From contig JAFEVB010000026.1 in the NCBI GenBank assembly GCA_032629725.1, forward strand, positions 496,001-560,000: 64,000 bases of DNA, read 5' to 3'. Both the position numbers and the translations under genes were made by a program. Below are positions 1 through 11,274 of this stretch, piece by piece (the stretch's first letter is position 1; every line of letters begins with the position of its first letter). A model generated the notes under the pieces. That model had not been told where the DNA came from and made no database searches. It worked only from the letters and a program-made list of their open reading frames with translations. The DNA comes from Gremmenia infestans. Taxonomy: Eukaryota > Ascomycota > Leotiomycetes > Helotiales > Hamatocanthoscyphaceae.

Positions 1-1185
1 ATAAAGCTCTTGGGCAAATTTTTTGTCTCGGGCTGCATAATCAGATTTTCTGCTTCTCCCATGCGTTGTGTTCTAAGGGCTGCCCGAATAATGGCCATAA
101 GCAATGTTGAGCCTAACCATGCCAGCGTCACGGAAGCATGAAGTCCTCTTGCACCAACAAATTGAAACACAAATCCAACCATGCTGACCCCAACAGCCAG
201 CCACAAAATTGATGCTCGTGGTGTTTTCGGGTTTTTTATCGACTTGATATAGGGTTGTTTGTGCGACTTCGGATCACCATTAAAGCTGCCTGCGAAAGCG
301 TTGAAAACCTGGTCTCCAACTTTCTGCCCACCTGGCTGTAGCCAATAGATGACACTTTTTCCATCTTCTGTGGGCCTATAGAACAGCTCCAAAGTCGCTT
401 GTTCAATGATTCTTGCACAGAGAAACATGCCGATGTCCACGCCCATTGTTCCGACTAGGAAGCAAGGATAGGAATATCGCATCACCGGCTTGCCGTCCCG
501 TTGAAACCTGGAAGGAGCCACATACACAGTGATAGCTCCAAAAACTAGAACTCCTGTGTTTGGGTGTCAATATTATTTCCAATTTCGCGAATGCTAAAGT
601 CGTACCACAAACCATAACAAAGCCTAGGATACTTGCGCCATAGAACCAAATTTCAGGCCGCCTTTTGATACCTTTGTTCAGGGAAAGATTCGGGCTGCTT
701 CTTTTGAAGCTGAGTTCCGAGTATGCAGCTCTTGCGGTAGGTACTGGGTCATATTTTGAAGTTTCAATCTCCTGTTCTTTCCAAGACCCGGTGGCCTTAT
801 AAATGAAGTCGATGTTAGGATCTGCTTTCGAATCAACCGCAACCTCTAGGAGATTGGGCTTTCCAAAGACACGTGCAATGCCACCATCATTCCATATCTC
901 AGCAGGAGTCTCAGACGTACAGGACAAGAGCTCCACCTCGGCATTTCCAGGACCTTCTTGTGCTCTTCCGATGAATGCACGTAGGGAAGGACTGCCAGAG
1001 ACTCGGATTGCAGAGACAACCGCAGTGAGAATGCCAAGAGGGGCTAGAGCAAATATGAGGGTATCGAGAAAGCCAACGGACTCGCTAAGATACTGTTTGG
1101 TAACCTGCTCGCCGAAGAGGGTGATCAGGGGAGCGAGATCAGTGGCGAGGTTGTTTGCAAAATCATCCCAAGCGCCTTCTTCCAT
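1..1185 (-). CDS. Fungal multi-pass membrane protein of unknown function, 5' part (partial)
   Basis: Two exons are readable: 1185-606 and 553-1, continuing past the left edge. The 52-nt intron (605-554) has a GTACGA donor, a TTGAC branch site and a CAG acceptor; splicing it removes what otherwise looks like a frame error. The start MEEGAWDDF is the first ATG of the frame. The protein has a hydrophobic stretch near residue 45 (APLGILTAVVSAIRV), followed by a conserved block (LRAFIGRAQEG, then GIARVFGKP), then several further membrane segments after the splice (about residues 185-215, 245-265 and two more near residue 340-370). I recognise this arrangement from a fungus-only family of large uncharacterised proteins, some fused to ankyrin repeats; no reaction is known. 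The 3' end and any C-terminal domain are outside the window. The family call is from memory; the intron is seen directly. Confidence 0.75.
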
Positions 1186-2310
1186 TGTTACACAAGTGAT
1201 AAGAAGGACCAAATCTTAGACGGAGAGATCAGAAGTTCCTTGTCCAAGGCTCTTGTGTTTCTCATATGGTGCAGGCGTAATTACTGAGAAGGTAATTCAC
1301 GACTGTATCGCGGATATCACACCAAATGGCTAATTCGCAAGCGACGGATGGCAATATCTAATGACTCGGTATCTATGGTATGCGGCTCACGAAATAACTC
1401 CAATATGGGAAGCAGAATTTGTGGGCGTCGTACTCGCAATAAACCAATAAAACAAGTCCACGTAGGCAGGCTCCAGACGGCCCAATCATTTATTAGACAC
1501 CAGTCATCAGCTGAAAATTCTGGCCAAGCTGACTGGCTGGTGAAACCGAGCTTGGCTAGCTGAGTCTCAGCTCATCGGCGGTTAATCAGATTAATTTATA
1601 ATAAGGAAGCATACGCATGTCCCCTACGGCCCTACGCAAGCACCGGGGCGTTGACCATGCCCTTACCATATGTTTAGAAGTAGAAGAGGTTAGCTAAGTG
1701 GGAGTAAAAGAAGGACGCGGGGGAAGTGCCAGCGCTATTGAGTAACTTAAAGGGGTTAGAGGAAGTACGATTGCGCCCTGCAGCGAGAGGAACACCTGTA
1801 CCACAATAACTTTTCTAGGCTAATCAGATCCATCTGAGGTATCTTTGCCTAGCATAAAGAAACTTCTCTTCATATGCCTTTTTAAGCCCTTTCCTCTGGT
1901 TAAGTAACCTCAAATCGGCTGACACGAAGAGGAGAGAGCAGATACTAGTGCTGGTAATAAATTGTGAATAAAAAGCAGTGGTCTAAGAAATAACTACTCA
2001 TCCGATTTTATACTATCTTTGATCCTATTCTCTCTAACCTCATGTTACACGGATAATTATTTGCTTCTTGGTTTTTTAGCTCTATAGTTTTATGCAGGAA
2101 TAGCGTATATAATATTATGAAAGAGCTTACGATTCATTCTTAACTTATGAGGTACTCTAATAGGACTGAATTCATACTACTGCAATGTCCATAAACAACC
2201 TCATCCATGATCAACCATCCTATTACATATTTTCCTTCCTACCCATCCAGCAAAAGAATTTCTACTAACTAGTTGTATTTTCTTTATTTTATGTATTTTG
2301 TCTTCGTTTC
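1186..2310. other. Intergenic, no gene recognised
   Basis: This 1.1-kb stretch holds the upstream region of the leftward membrane-protein gene and the downstream flank of the UstYa relic. Only short unsupported frames are present. The part at about 1580-2200 is AT-rich and has no readable coding signal. Confidence 0.5.
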
Positions 2311-3301
2311 TCATATATGCTCCCGAGCATACGCCTTTAAACCTCCCCAATCCCTACACCGATCCATCGTCCCCCAGCCGTCAGTCTCCCCCACATCCCA
2401 CTTGAAATCCTCCCTCCTACCTTCGAGAGCTGGATCCGCGGCGCACCTAATGGCTTGACGCAAGTAGTCGTAGCAGTGCGGGATATGTTTTCATTTCCTA
2501 TAGAGTGCTGTATTTGCGTTGGCCGAGGTTTCGAGCTATGGAGACCGCCATGCGTGTTGCATCATTTGCAGGCAGAGGAGTTGGTGGAATGCCTGTTTGA
2601 CAACAGTCAGTCGTTCATTACTTACCTAGGTAGTAGCGAAAGGGCGAGATAGAGATCATGACTAGATGTAGGAAGCGAAAAGAGGAGAGAACAGACAGAA
2701 ATGCAGTGAAAAAACCATGGGTGGGCGTTGCGGTTGCGTTGCGAAGTTTGAGGTACCGATAGCAGACGTAGCTTTGATGAACCCCCTGCCAGCTGGACGT
2801 CATGCAATATAAATTAGCAAATTATGATGACCATGTATAGTACTGAGCAAGATGATAGATATCGGCACTTACAAGGAAACAGCTCTCCCCAAGCCCGCTC
2901 TACATCAGGACCAGTTCCTAAAAACGAGTCATTCGGTAAAAAAAGTCACAGGCTCTAATTGAGCTTCAACACACAAGGCAACGAATTAGCATATTATATG
3001 GTTATATATACTTGGAGTATAAGGGATGGTATTCACATACACAAATCGCGAAAGCCGTGGACAGTTGTCGGTGTGGAGACGAGGCGTGAAAGATCTCATA
3101 ATGTATGTAGAACACTGTAGAGTGCGGAAGGGATGAGAAACAGAAGTATGATTAATGACCTCTTGCTACGCTGCCATGGTCTAGGTTCTAATCCTTGTCT
3201 GAAGCTGGGCCCTGGACCGGGATGAAAGACTGGAGTTCATCCAACGCTATTGCGGAATAAGAAGAATGGAGTGAACTCTCGTCGAAGGATCTTGATGGCA
3301 T
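2311..3301 (-). pseudogene. UstYa-like (DUF3328) oxidase pseudogene
   Basis: Read leftward, the pieces of a UstYa/DUF3328 protein occur in family order. An N-terminal leader starts MPSRSFDESSLHSSY (3301). A hydrophobic segment RSLIILLFLIPSALY follows in another frame. Then come GTGPDVERAWGELFP with a GTAAGT donor (exon end near 2873), GRGFI after a CAG acceptor (2792), the HxxHC region reading AFHQLLCL (from 2592), HCYDYLRQAI, and a C-terminus with DGWGT and CRDW ending in TGA at 2311. The frame is interrupted by TAG at 2536-2538, TGA at 2491-2493, a stop in the leader exon, and a frame change within the A7 run 2938-2944. The second histidine of the first HxxHC motif is Leu. UstYa proteins act in modification of ribosomal cyclic peptides (ustiloxin type); no precursor gene is seen nearby. 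The exact original exon structure cannot be fixed from sequence. Confidence 0.8.
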
Positions 3302-5198
3302 GATGGGTCTAACATTGCACTTAGGGGTGGTGATGAGATGTTTGTGTGGAAGAAGGAGGTGGGGGATTTAAAGGTTGTGTTATGATAAATCAATCCTAGG
3401 CTTTGCATATACCATTCAAAATTCAAAGTGCTTAAGTGCTAGTAAATGACTTGTGAATAGATAGAAATCCGTTCTTGGAAGTAATATGTAAAACTTTAAG
3501 CCAAAAGTGTATGTAAGAATTCTTTAAGATAAATCTATAGTTGTGCTTGAAACTTGACTCCCAAGCTCCCTACATAATTCGGCGGCATAAAAGGATCGAA
3601 AGGCGATATAAACCGAAGGCGACGTGCTAAAATAGAGTTATAAAAGAGTTGTATAGTATAGTGGTATAAAAATAAAGTAAAGTTCTTTGCCAAATCAACC
3701 ATAGCTACCAGTCCGTGAGGCTGTGCTGAAATTGTCAAAAACTAGTAATACACTTGCACGGTTCCGCCAAAACAGGGCAGTATTACAACAGCGCTCGGTG
3801 GCACTCCAAGTAGTAGGGTCTGCACTGGGATATGAATTCTGACCCGTGGGATAGAAAACATGCTGTGAAGTCGGCGTTTGAGGGCCGGTATACTTGCGTT
3901 TCTTGGACTGATAGAGGGTGCCGTTGCCGCAATAGTATTTGGAGGAAAACTTTTCAACAGCCGCTCCTGCTACAGAGATTCCTACTTAGACAGTGTGCCT
4001 TTAGAGCTGTTGGAGTATCCTGGAATAACTGGATCATCTATGATCTTAGCGCAAGTGTTTCCGAATGAAATTTTCGTCTTGGATACACGCACACTCAGCA
4101 TGTGCACATGGGCAATTGGATATAGGCTATCAAAACTTGGATATCGGTATCAATAAAAACATTTCCTGGAAATGGAGCTATTGTTGTCTGTGCAAGTGGC
4201 GTTGCGGTCCCATTCAGCGTCGCATTTAAAAATGTAAAGTATGAGATAGGCAGCGAAATAAAACATTCCCTCGGCATAGAGGCGGCTCAGTAGCCGACTA
4301 TACTGGACGAATGTTAGTTTCAAAAATGGTTAGAAAGATAATCAGTCAAACTGTTGAAAGAGCATGCAGTCCTCGAGTAAACCACGCAATATAGGACAAC
4401 ACCATGACGATTTGTAGTTATAAACACATGTCTCCCAATACTTGACCACTTCTAAAGTTGGGACCGTAAGGATAGTGTGACGTCAAGTTCCTCTGCCGGG
4501 GTACTGCTGATTCGAGGGGTGTTGCAACAAGAAGCTAACGATAGGAGCGAGTCCCTTCTATCAAAATCTAAAGTTCTAAAACCACGACAGTATGACCCAT
4601 GCTAAGGTTAGTCGTTTCAATGACGTTCATGCCGTACGGCTGATGGAACAAGCTCATATGTGGTTGAGCAAATAATATGTCCCCCATCCTCGTGACACTG
4701 CACAACATATTCCTGCAGGAGCAAGATATTGACGGCTGCCTGAATTTCCACGTAATAACCGTCTTTCGACGGCATATATGCACGACACCAGCTAAGAAAA
4801 TGAGGTAGTACCTTAGTATAGACTCTCTGTAGAAACTAAAAGATAGATATAACGCTTGGGTTTCTAGTAGGGACAAAGTGTATATCCCTCGAATAGAAGT
4901 ACTAGGCATTGGGAACAGCTTTATCTCTAAGTTGTAAATTGTTGAATTGCCTGTATAAATTAGAATCCGTATTTCGTGCCTGCGTTATTGTCATAAGACA
5001 TTCTCGGGCCCAACTTCCTAGTTCTCTTCCCGCATCTCTTCAGACAGCTCTTGAACCTTCGTTAAGACTCACATCCATGGCTATGTGTCTCAACTTGCTC
5101 CAGAGCGTCTCCTCGCGTTATTATCCAACGGAGTTAAGAGTTTCCATTGATACAAACACTCAGGTCCACTGATTATATCAACAAACAATCATCTCCCC
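3302..5198. other. Intergenic, no gene recognised
   Basis: This is 1.9 kb with only short open frames on both strands (the longest about 110 codons). None shows a start in good context, a convincing splice pair or a recognisable motif. It includes the 3' flank of the repeat-protein gene that ends at 5199. Confidence 0.45.
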
Positions 5199-6069
5199 TC
5201 ATCGATAATCCAACTTATCCAACCTCCTCGGCGGTGGAGCAGGCGGTGCATAAGCCCCCGCCAACTCATCAAACTGCTGTTTCGTCAATGGCGGGATCGG
5301 ATAATTCGTCTGCGGTCTATGTCTCTGGCGCTCCGGCTCAAACGCCCCGGCATAGGCATCGCGATTGAACTCTGGCCGTGATCGTGGAGTACTACTTTTT
5401 GCACGGGCGGCTAGGAATTGCATATCCTCATTCGACAATGATGAGGCGCGTGAGAGAGAAGGACTGGCGGTTTGTTGATGGGAGACGGACCGGCCTCCAT
5501 TAAGAGGAGGCTCAAAGGATGCACCAAAGGTATTGCGTTCGTACTTTGGTGCTAGATGCAGTGTACCGGGTGCAGATCGCGAGCGGAGGTTTGTTCCTGA
5601 TAGCAAAGGACTTCGTGAGAAATTTGGGCCGGCTGCTGGATTGCGAGCACTACTCTGTTCTCCTCTGTTTTGGACTGACACTGTCTCGTAAGCTGGCTCA
5701 AATACTCCGGCAAAGGCATCGGCATCATAGCCTGGATTTGGACTTGGGAGTTGCGTGCGCCCTCTTGCTTGGATGGTGAGGTATTGGGCGTCTGTTTCGG
5801 ACAGTGATGAACCCCCAGAGAGTGCTGGGCTTGCTATTGGCTCGTACTGCTGTGTGCTTGGTTGATGAGGCGCAAGACTACTAGTTCTTGCTGTAATTCT
5901 CTCTGTCTCCCTCTGTGTCCCCTTTGGCTGGCGTTTCAATCCCCGCTGAACTTCGTAGTTCTGGCTCGTCGTGCTTCACAAATTTAGCCCACCATCTCTT
6001 AGACGGCCGCTTGTTACTCTCGTCTCCTTTTATCCTCTTGCCATCTTTCTTTTTTGTTAGGAAGATCAT
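5199..6069 (-). CDS. Hypothetical low-complexity protein with repeated F-x-EP modules
   Basis: Two exons are proposed: 6069-5980 and 5927-5199, giving 272 residues. The 52-nt intron (GTGAAG...GCCAG) joins a basic N-terminus (MIFLTKKKDGKR, then RPSKRWWAKF) to a Ser/Pro-rich body; without it the two frames do not connect. A shorter 34-nt intron ending at TTCAG would also restore frame but is below the usual size. The body holds a diverged module of about 48 residues: ASPALS-x-x-SSLS-(7-9)-Q(Y/F)L...FAGVFEP, then the half-copy YERNTFGASFEP, then ASPSLS-x-ASSLS...YAGAFEP, closing with a degenerate LAGAYAPP. It is probably disordered, with no membrane segment or signal peptide. I do not recognise the family. 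Confidence 0.6.
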
Positions 6070-7252
6070 TGGCAGTCACACCTTTTCCAAAACAAAACAA
6101 CCGACTTTGGCAAAGTGAATGGGACTCCAGGCAAGTAGCCCTCAGACTTCAAGTCTGCCTTCCAGGTTGAAGTTGAGGGGTATATATGGTGCAAAGGGGT
6201 CCTTGTTATATATCCAGTGATTTTGTATAGCTTCTCCAGAAGGAGTTCCCGAAAATTGCAGATGGAACTTGAATGTCAAGTCACAGCCAGCTGGTAGTCG
6301 TGAAATACTTGCAGGTGGTTTAGGCAGGACTCAGGGACGATTGGCTGGCTAACCGATCTGCCTCAAGTCAGTACCTGGTACCTAGGTACAGAGTAAACAG
6401 CAAACATAACTCACAATACAAGTTCCTGTAGCTCCTATTCTGATTGCTGGGTTCAATCTAAGTTAGAATCAGCAAATACTCGTGGTAATTGGTTGCGGGG
6501 TTTTCTTTTCACTTTTAAAATCAATATTGGCAACGCCGCAATAAAGGCCTTCCCGTTTATATCTACCTAACCCGCTTTGAGAAGGCACGTGCGACATGCG
6601 ATATGCATTGAAATATCCTACAAGTAAGTCTGGTCATAGATTCTGTCCTCTCTTGGGATATGAATTACACCTAGCTAAAGACAACGTCAATCTCAGCAAG
6701 TTAGCAAATGGGCGAAAAAATAAAGACAAGTCACGTGTGGCAACAGCTCAAGCGGTATTACGAACCAATTCTCAAATTGCAGATAATATCAAGGAGTGTT
6801 GTTCTATTTATTATCTAGGATCTAACCTATTAATTTTAACTTACATGTTATGGCTTATAGAACAAACATATCGCTTCATTCCCAAGGAAGTCAGCTGTTA
6901 CCGTCCCCTATTCACCTTGCTTCGCAGATTTTTGAAATAGATGTCACGACGTAATGTCTTCATAACATAATCAAGTGTAGATAATATCGGTACATTTTAG
7001 TCCTAGTATTATAAATACACAGACAACATAATCCTCCGAGAAGCGATACAAGAAGTATGCAACAGAAGGGAAGCTTCAGACATAAATAAAAGTCCTCTGC
7101 CTAAAGCATAACCACAGAAGTAAAGCTGTCTAATGAATGTTTAGAAGGTGTTGAACCTGCTCCTAGTAGCTTTTGTTGAAGCCGAATCAATCCCCTTGGA
7201 CGATCTATGAAAATGTATCGTGGCCTAGTTCCTTGAACCAGGCGGGAAAGGA
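6070..7252. other. Intergenic, no gene recognised
   Basis: This is the promoter side of the repeat-protein gene and the 3' flank of the proline-rich secreted protein. A 114-codon open frame (6596-6940, plus) has no motif, no splice support and AT-rich codon use, so I do not call it. Confidence 0.45.
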
Positions 7253-8025
7253 TCACTTGCGACCGACGGGGGTCACTGGGATCGCTGGTAGCGCAGGAGG
7301 TGCTGGGGCAACTGGAGGAGCTGGAAACGCTGGGAGTGCTGGAGGTGCTGTGCCTATTAGGGCAAATCGTGGAAGCACAGGAACTGCTGGAACCGCTGGG
7401 GTTGCTGGGATCGCAGGGGTTGCTGGAAGTGCGGGGGTTGCTGGTAGCACGGGAGATGCCGGGAGCGCTGGATCTGGGAGACTTCGGACTGGGAGCGCTG
7501 GAAGTGCTGGTGGGGCTGGAAACGCTTGGAATGGGAAAGATCGTGGGAGTCCCGCTGGAGTTGCTGGTAGCGCGGGGGCTGCAGGAGCAGCTGGTAATGC
7601 AGGAGGGGCTGGTGGAGCTGGTGGAGCTGGTAGCGCGGGAGGTGCAATAGGAGCTGGTACCGCAGGAGCAGCTGGCAATGCAGGAGCAGCTGGTACTGCA
7701 GGAGTCGCTGGTAGAGCTGGACCACCTGGGAGCGAGATACAGGCGGCACAAGCAGCAATATTAAGCTATCAGCATATCAGTCTCTCATGTCCCCACTCTC
7801 TCTCTCTCTCTAAAGGAAGAGGCAACTCACACTCGTGAGGCATGCTGACTTGAGGTTAGAAAATATTTAGATTGATTTAGAGGAAGAGTACTTACCAATG
7901 GGGTTGCAATTGGGGGGTAGAGGGAGGGGAAGGTTGGGAGCACCAGGGAGTTGTCTGGTGGGGATGACGCTTGCGGATGTGGATGTCACAGTCAGGAGCG
8001 GGAGAAGGGAGCGTGAGAAATGCAT
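7253..8025 (-). CDS. Secreted Pro/Ala/Leu-rich low-complexity protein
   Basis: Three exons are proposed: 8025-7896, 7844-7833 and 7725-7253. Intron 1 (51 nt) is clear: GTAAGT donor, CTAAC branch, CAG acceptor. Intron 2 (GTGTGA donor, CCCAG acceptor, 107 nt) is less certain and leaves a 12-nt exon. Exon 1 encodes a signal peptide (MHFSRSLLPLLTVTSTSASV) then RQLPGAPNLPLPLPPNCNP. The long exon is almost wholly a repeat of the type LPATPA / LPAAPA / PPALPA, ending GRK. This is a proline-spaced, cell-wall-like or extracellular low-complexity protein; no enzyme domain is present. A TATA box (8106-8112) lies 81 bp upstream of the ATG. Because the repeat is period-3 and GC-rich, all three frames on this strand and one on the other stay open, so the body frame is chosen by splice phase and by agreement with the LP-rich exon 1. 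Confidence 0.6.
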
Positions 8026-8105
8026 GATTGGTTGCTTGGAGGATGGGTCAAGGGAATGGATGGATCAAGTGGATGAAGTGAAGCAAAGAAGGCGAGAAGG
8101 GGTTA

Positions 8106-8112
8106 TTATATA
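8106..8112 (-). promoter_or_regulatory. TATA box of the Pro/Ala/Leu-rich secreted protein gene
   Basis: TATATAA on the minus strand, 81 bp upstream of the ATG at 8025. Confidence 0.55.
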
Positions 8113-9861
8113 GCAAGTCTGGTGGTGCAGTCGATGGGTTCCACGAGATACGGACCCGGGATTTGGGAAGCACAGGCATATCTTACCTCCACACTATTGC
8201 GGGAAGTTTATTCTCCAGGTACGCCTCAGTACGACTTAAGTAATAAGAAGGGGATTTTCGGATTAGTTGCCCTTTTTTGACAGGCAATATAAATGCGGCA
8301 ATGTACTGCTTATTGGTAGATCTATATTACCGCGAGAATGAGTATACCGGGGACCGAATTTGGGGGCCCTAAAAGATCGAGAGTATGTTATGGACGCATG
8401 CAAAGCGGCAATAATCACATCTGCGGAACACGGCGACATTTGTTCTGTGACTCGTTGAACGGAACCCGATGCAGAAGGAGTTTCCAAGAGGACCCCTAAA
8501 TGGTACGACTGTGCTCTAATTGCAAGCTTAGCAACATAGCACTAGGAAATGCGTTCAAAGGTAACGAATGCCACCACATGCGGGGTAATTAAGAACTCGA
8601 AAAGCAGACACAAAATACGTGCATATATATACCCGAATAGAAAAGAAAAGCAAAACCCCGAGATGTTCACTGTGGCGTTGCCTTCTTGTTTCCCCATCTA
8701 AGTACTATAGAAACTTATTAAGTCAATGCTAGCAGTCTAGCGTGCTTAAAAGCTGCCTAGAGCCCCCTCGACCTATGAATAATATTTAAATACATGTAAG
8801 AAAGTACACTTTTCAAAATCAAATTAACTTTTGCGATACAACCTGATCTCAGCAATTTCTACGACACGTAAGTTATGAATCCAAATCCAAATCTAGATAT
8901 AACATCCAAGACAATGAAGAATAAATGACTGATCTCTTCATCACATCAAAGTCTAGAACTAGCATGCATACATGCGTGCGTGCGTTGACCCGAAGTATAA
9001 CGAAAACAACTTACCTTACAAATAAAAACATTCCATCCATCTATCCAACCACCACAAACCGAGGAAAAACAACAAAAAACTACCATAGCATTCCATTCCG
9101 CCCACCTCAAAAATGAAGGCATGTCTTCAGACCGTAGAAAGTGAGAACATGTAGCCCAGCTAGCTATACACTACTCATTCGGATCCACCACCAGCACCAC
9201 CACCTCGAATATAAAATCCGAATCACTACTACAGTACCATAGATTGATCAATCAACAAATGATAAAACGTAGCGTAGACTCTTGGGGGCGGGCGTGAAGA
9301 GAGGTGGAGGTAGAGGGAGAAATCTTCATTGCGGAAAGAGGAGAGATGCAGCAACTATGCCAACGGACAACGATGGGTGAGTTGGAAGAAACTCATGGTA
9401 TGGTTTCGTAAGACAAGACTGCGGGGAATCCGTCATTCATCCAAACTCTAGTCGATCCCATGTTATTAGTATATCGCTAAGTTCAATCATAATAAAAAGG
9501 GACTTTGCGGATTGAAACGTCAAGCCAAAAGGCATCAAGAAACGAAAATCCTATTAAACGTTCCTATATCTCTAAGTCTCCTCATGTCCTTTCATCTCAA
9601 GAAAAGGAGTAAGAAATGACAACTCCAGTCTCTCAAATCCGCCTTCGATTTTCGTCTCTCCATCCTTCCATATCAATTCGACCAATAAATCAAAACGAGT
9701 GGTATTCTACAGCTAGGAAAAGATGTGCGTTCCCCGATTCAGGAGATTTTCGGGTACCAAGTGACAAAGTAAAAAAAGAACGCCGTGTGATGCGCCTGCG
9801 TGCGGAAAGTCGAGAAATTCATGTACGGATCAGAGCCTGACACATGTACTTGTAATGGCCT
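8113..9861. other. Intergenic, no gene recognised
   Basis: Upstream region of the proline-rich gene and the likely 3' UTR of the syntaxin gene. No reading frame, RNA gene or repeat stands out. Confidence 0.45.
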
Positions 9862-11274
9862 CTATGCTTGGAATCTGCGCTCCTTTTTGCTTGGAGGCGA
9901 CCATTCCAGTTTGTCGACTACCCAGCGTTCTTCTACAGGTGCGAGAGTATTTTCGCGGGTCCATTTTAGACCTGGGATTTCGGAGCGTTCTTCTGTTGGG
10001 GCGGAGATGGCTCGGCGCTCGAGGGATGGGAGAACAAATCGCTTATTGGTTGACTTGGAGGAGTTGTTGTTGTTCTGGATGACGAACTTGTAGATGAGGA
10101 CGACGATTACGATGATGACAATGATCAGGACTGTAAGTCTCATCAGTATTGATTTGTGTAAGATGGAAGAAAGCGTGAGGTAACATACCGACTATGCCTA
10201 AGCACCACCATTTCCATTTTCGTGCATTCCTTGCGCTCTTGATTGCTGTTCCAATCTGCGCATTACCCTTGTCCATATTCTCTACGACTTCCTCGCCCTT
10301 CATCTCAATGTTTGCGACGGGTGCCTCTTGTAGCACAACCAGGGTATCCAGTTCTATGAACAAATTGGCCAATTCATTCATTTGTCTCTCAATTTTCTGG
10401 ATTTCTTCGTGACGACTTTGAACTGCGCTCATAGCAGATTGAGCTTGGCCACGTCTGTTGCTCTGCATCAATGTCTGAGAGAACACTTGTTGCTGTGTTT
10501 TATTTTCGACAGCCTCTCGAACCTCTGCATCTGATGCTTCAGGACGAACAATGCGGTACTGGCGGGCCATTTGTTCCTGGAGCTTGTTTACGAATTCATT
10601 GTCCATCTTCTGGAAGGCTTCCATAGCATTCTTAAGATCACGACTGACCTTGCCTACTTGTAGATTCGAGGCATATCTGGGGTTCGACTTCAACCTTCTG
10701 GCTCGATCTACCAAAGCGATGAGGTTCTGCATGATGTCGTCTGACGCTTTATCACGTTGACGTGTCAGATTAGTTCCGGGATCTGGGCTGTTCAAAATGT
10801 TCGTCTGAAGCGCTCTCAGCGCTGCAGATTTTGGTCCAGTGATCTCCTTAATCTCCGAATCGATTCGGCCGCATACTCTCAGAACCTCCATGTTATCCAT
10901 TTGTAAATCATCCTGGCCGTTCTCAAATTGAGCGCCGCTCGAGGTAAGATGTTCCAATTCAACATTGTGGCCTGCTCATGCATCTTAGCGGAGTTCGGGT
11001 TCACAGTTTACCACCAGACCAGAGCCTTACCACTAAACTCGTTTTGGCCGCCCATTACTGGGGCGGCATATTGAGGCGATTGTTGTCCATAAGGCTGGGA
11101 GCCATATCCTCTTTCCTCTGGGGGATTATTTCGTTGATCGTAAGGGTTTGCACGCCCTCCTCCGTATCTGTTCACCCATTATGTTAGCATCATGATTCGA
11201 GACACAGTTCGGAGTCGAGCGTCGAGGTGGTGTTGTCGAAGGCAGAGGAGAAAGACTAACCCGTACTGCGCCAT
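9862..11274 (-). CDS. sso1: Plasma-membrane t-SNARE syntaxin, Sso1/Sso2 type
   Basis: Four exons: 11274-11261, 11167-11031, 10971-10189 and 10130-9862; 400 residues. All introns (93, 59 and 58 nt) have clean GT/AG ends. The protein starts MAQYGYGGGRANPYDQR, has a Habc three-helix region (about residues 70-220) and a Qa-SNARE helix with the zero-layer Gln near 265 (LVVLQ). The membrane anchor (about 303-327) spans the last splice. As a Qa-SNARE it would pair with SNAP-25-like and synaptobrevin partners to fuse secretory vesicles at the plasma membrane. Unusually, about 73 charged residues follow the anchor (from QNNNNSSKSTNKR), whereas yeast Sso proteins end at the anchor. An alternative start exists: ATGAGT directly before a GTAAGT near 11434, spliced to TACGG at 11265, would give MSYG instead of MAQYG. 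Confidence 0.93.

Noticed and set aside
554..605. Apparent frameshift in the left-edge membrane protein
   Set aside because: A 52-nt intron with donor, branch and CAG acceptor restores the frame exactly and improves the family match.
3742..4277. Minus-strand frames with a phrase resembling a secreted protein (LNGTATPLAQ, FPGNVFID)
   Set aside because: The pieces do not join through valid splice sites, and stops interrupt them. Too weak to call even as a pseudogene.
5928..5979. Apparent frame change in the F-x-EP repeat protein
   Set aside because: A 52-nt GT...CAG intron joins the two frames in phase.
7173..7838. Collagen-like G-x-A-G open frame on the plus strand
   Set aside because: It has no start context, signal or splice support and is the antisense reading of the Pro/Ala/Leu repeat, whose strand is fixed by the signal-peptide exon and TATA box.
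2311..8025. A ribosomal-peptide (ustiloxin-type) cluster around the UstYa relic and repeat proteins
   Set aside because: The nearby repeat proteins lack Kex2-spaced cyclic-peptide cores, and no partner oxidase, methyltransferase or transporter is adjacent.
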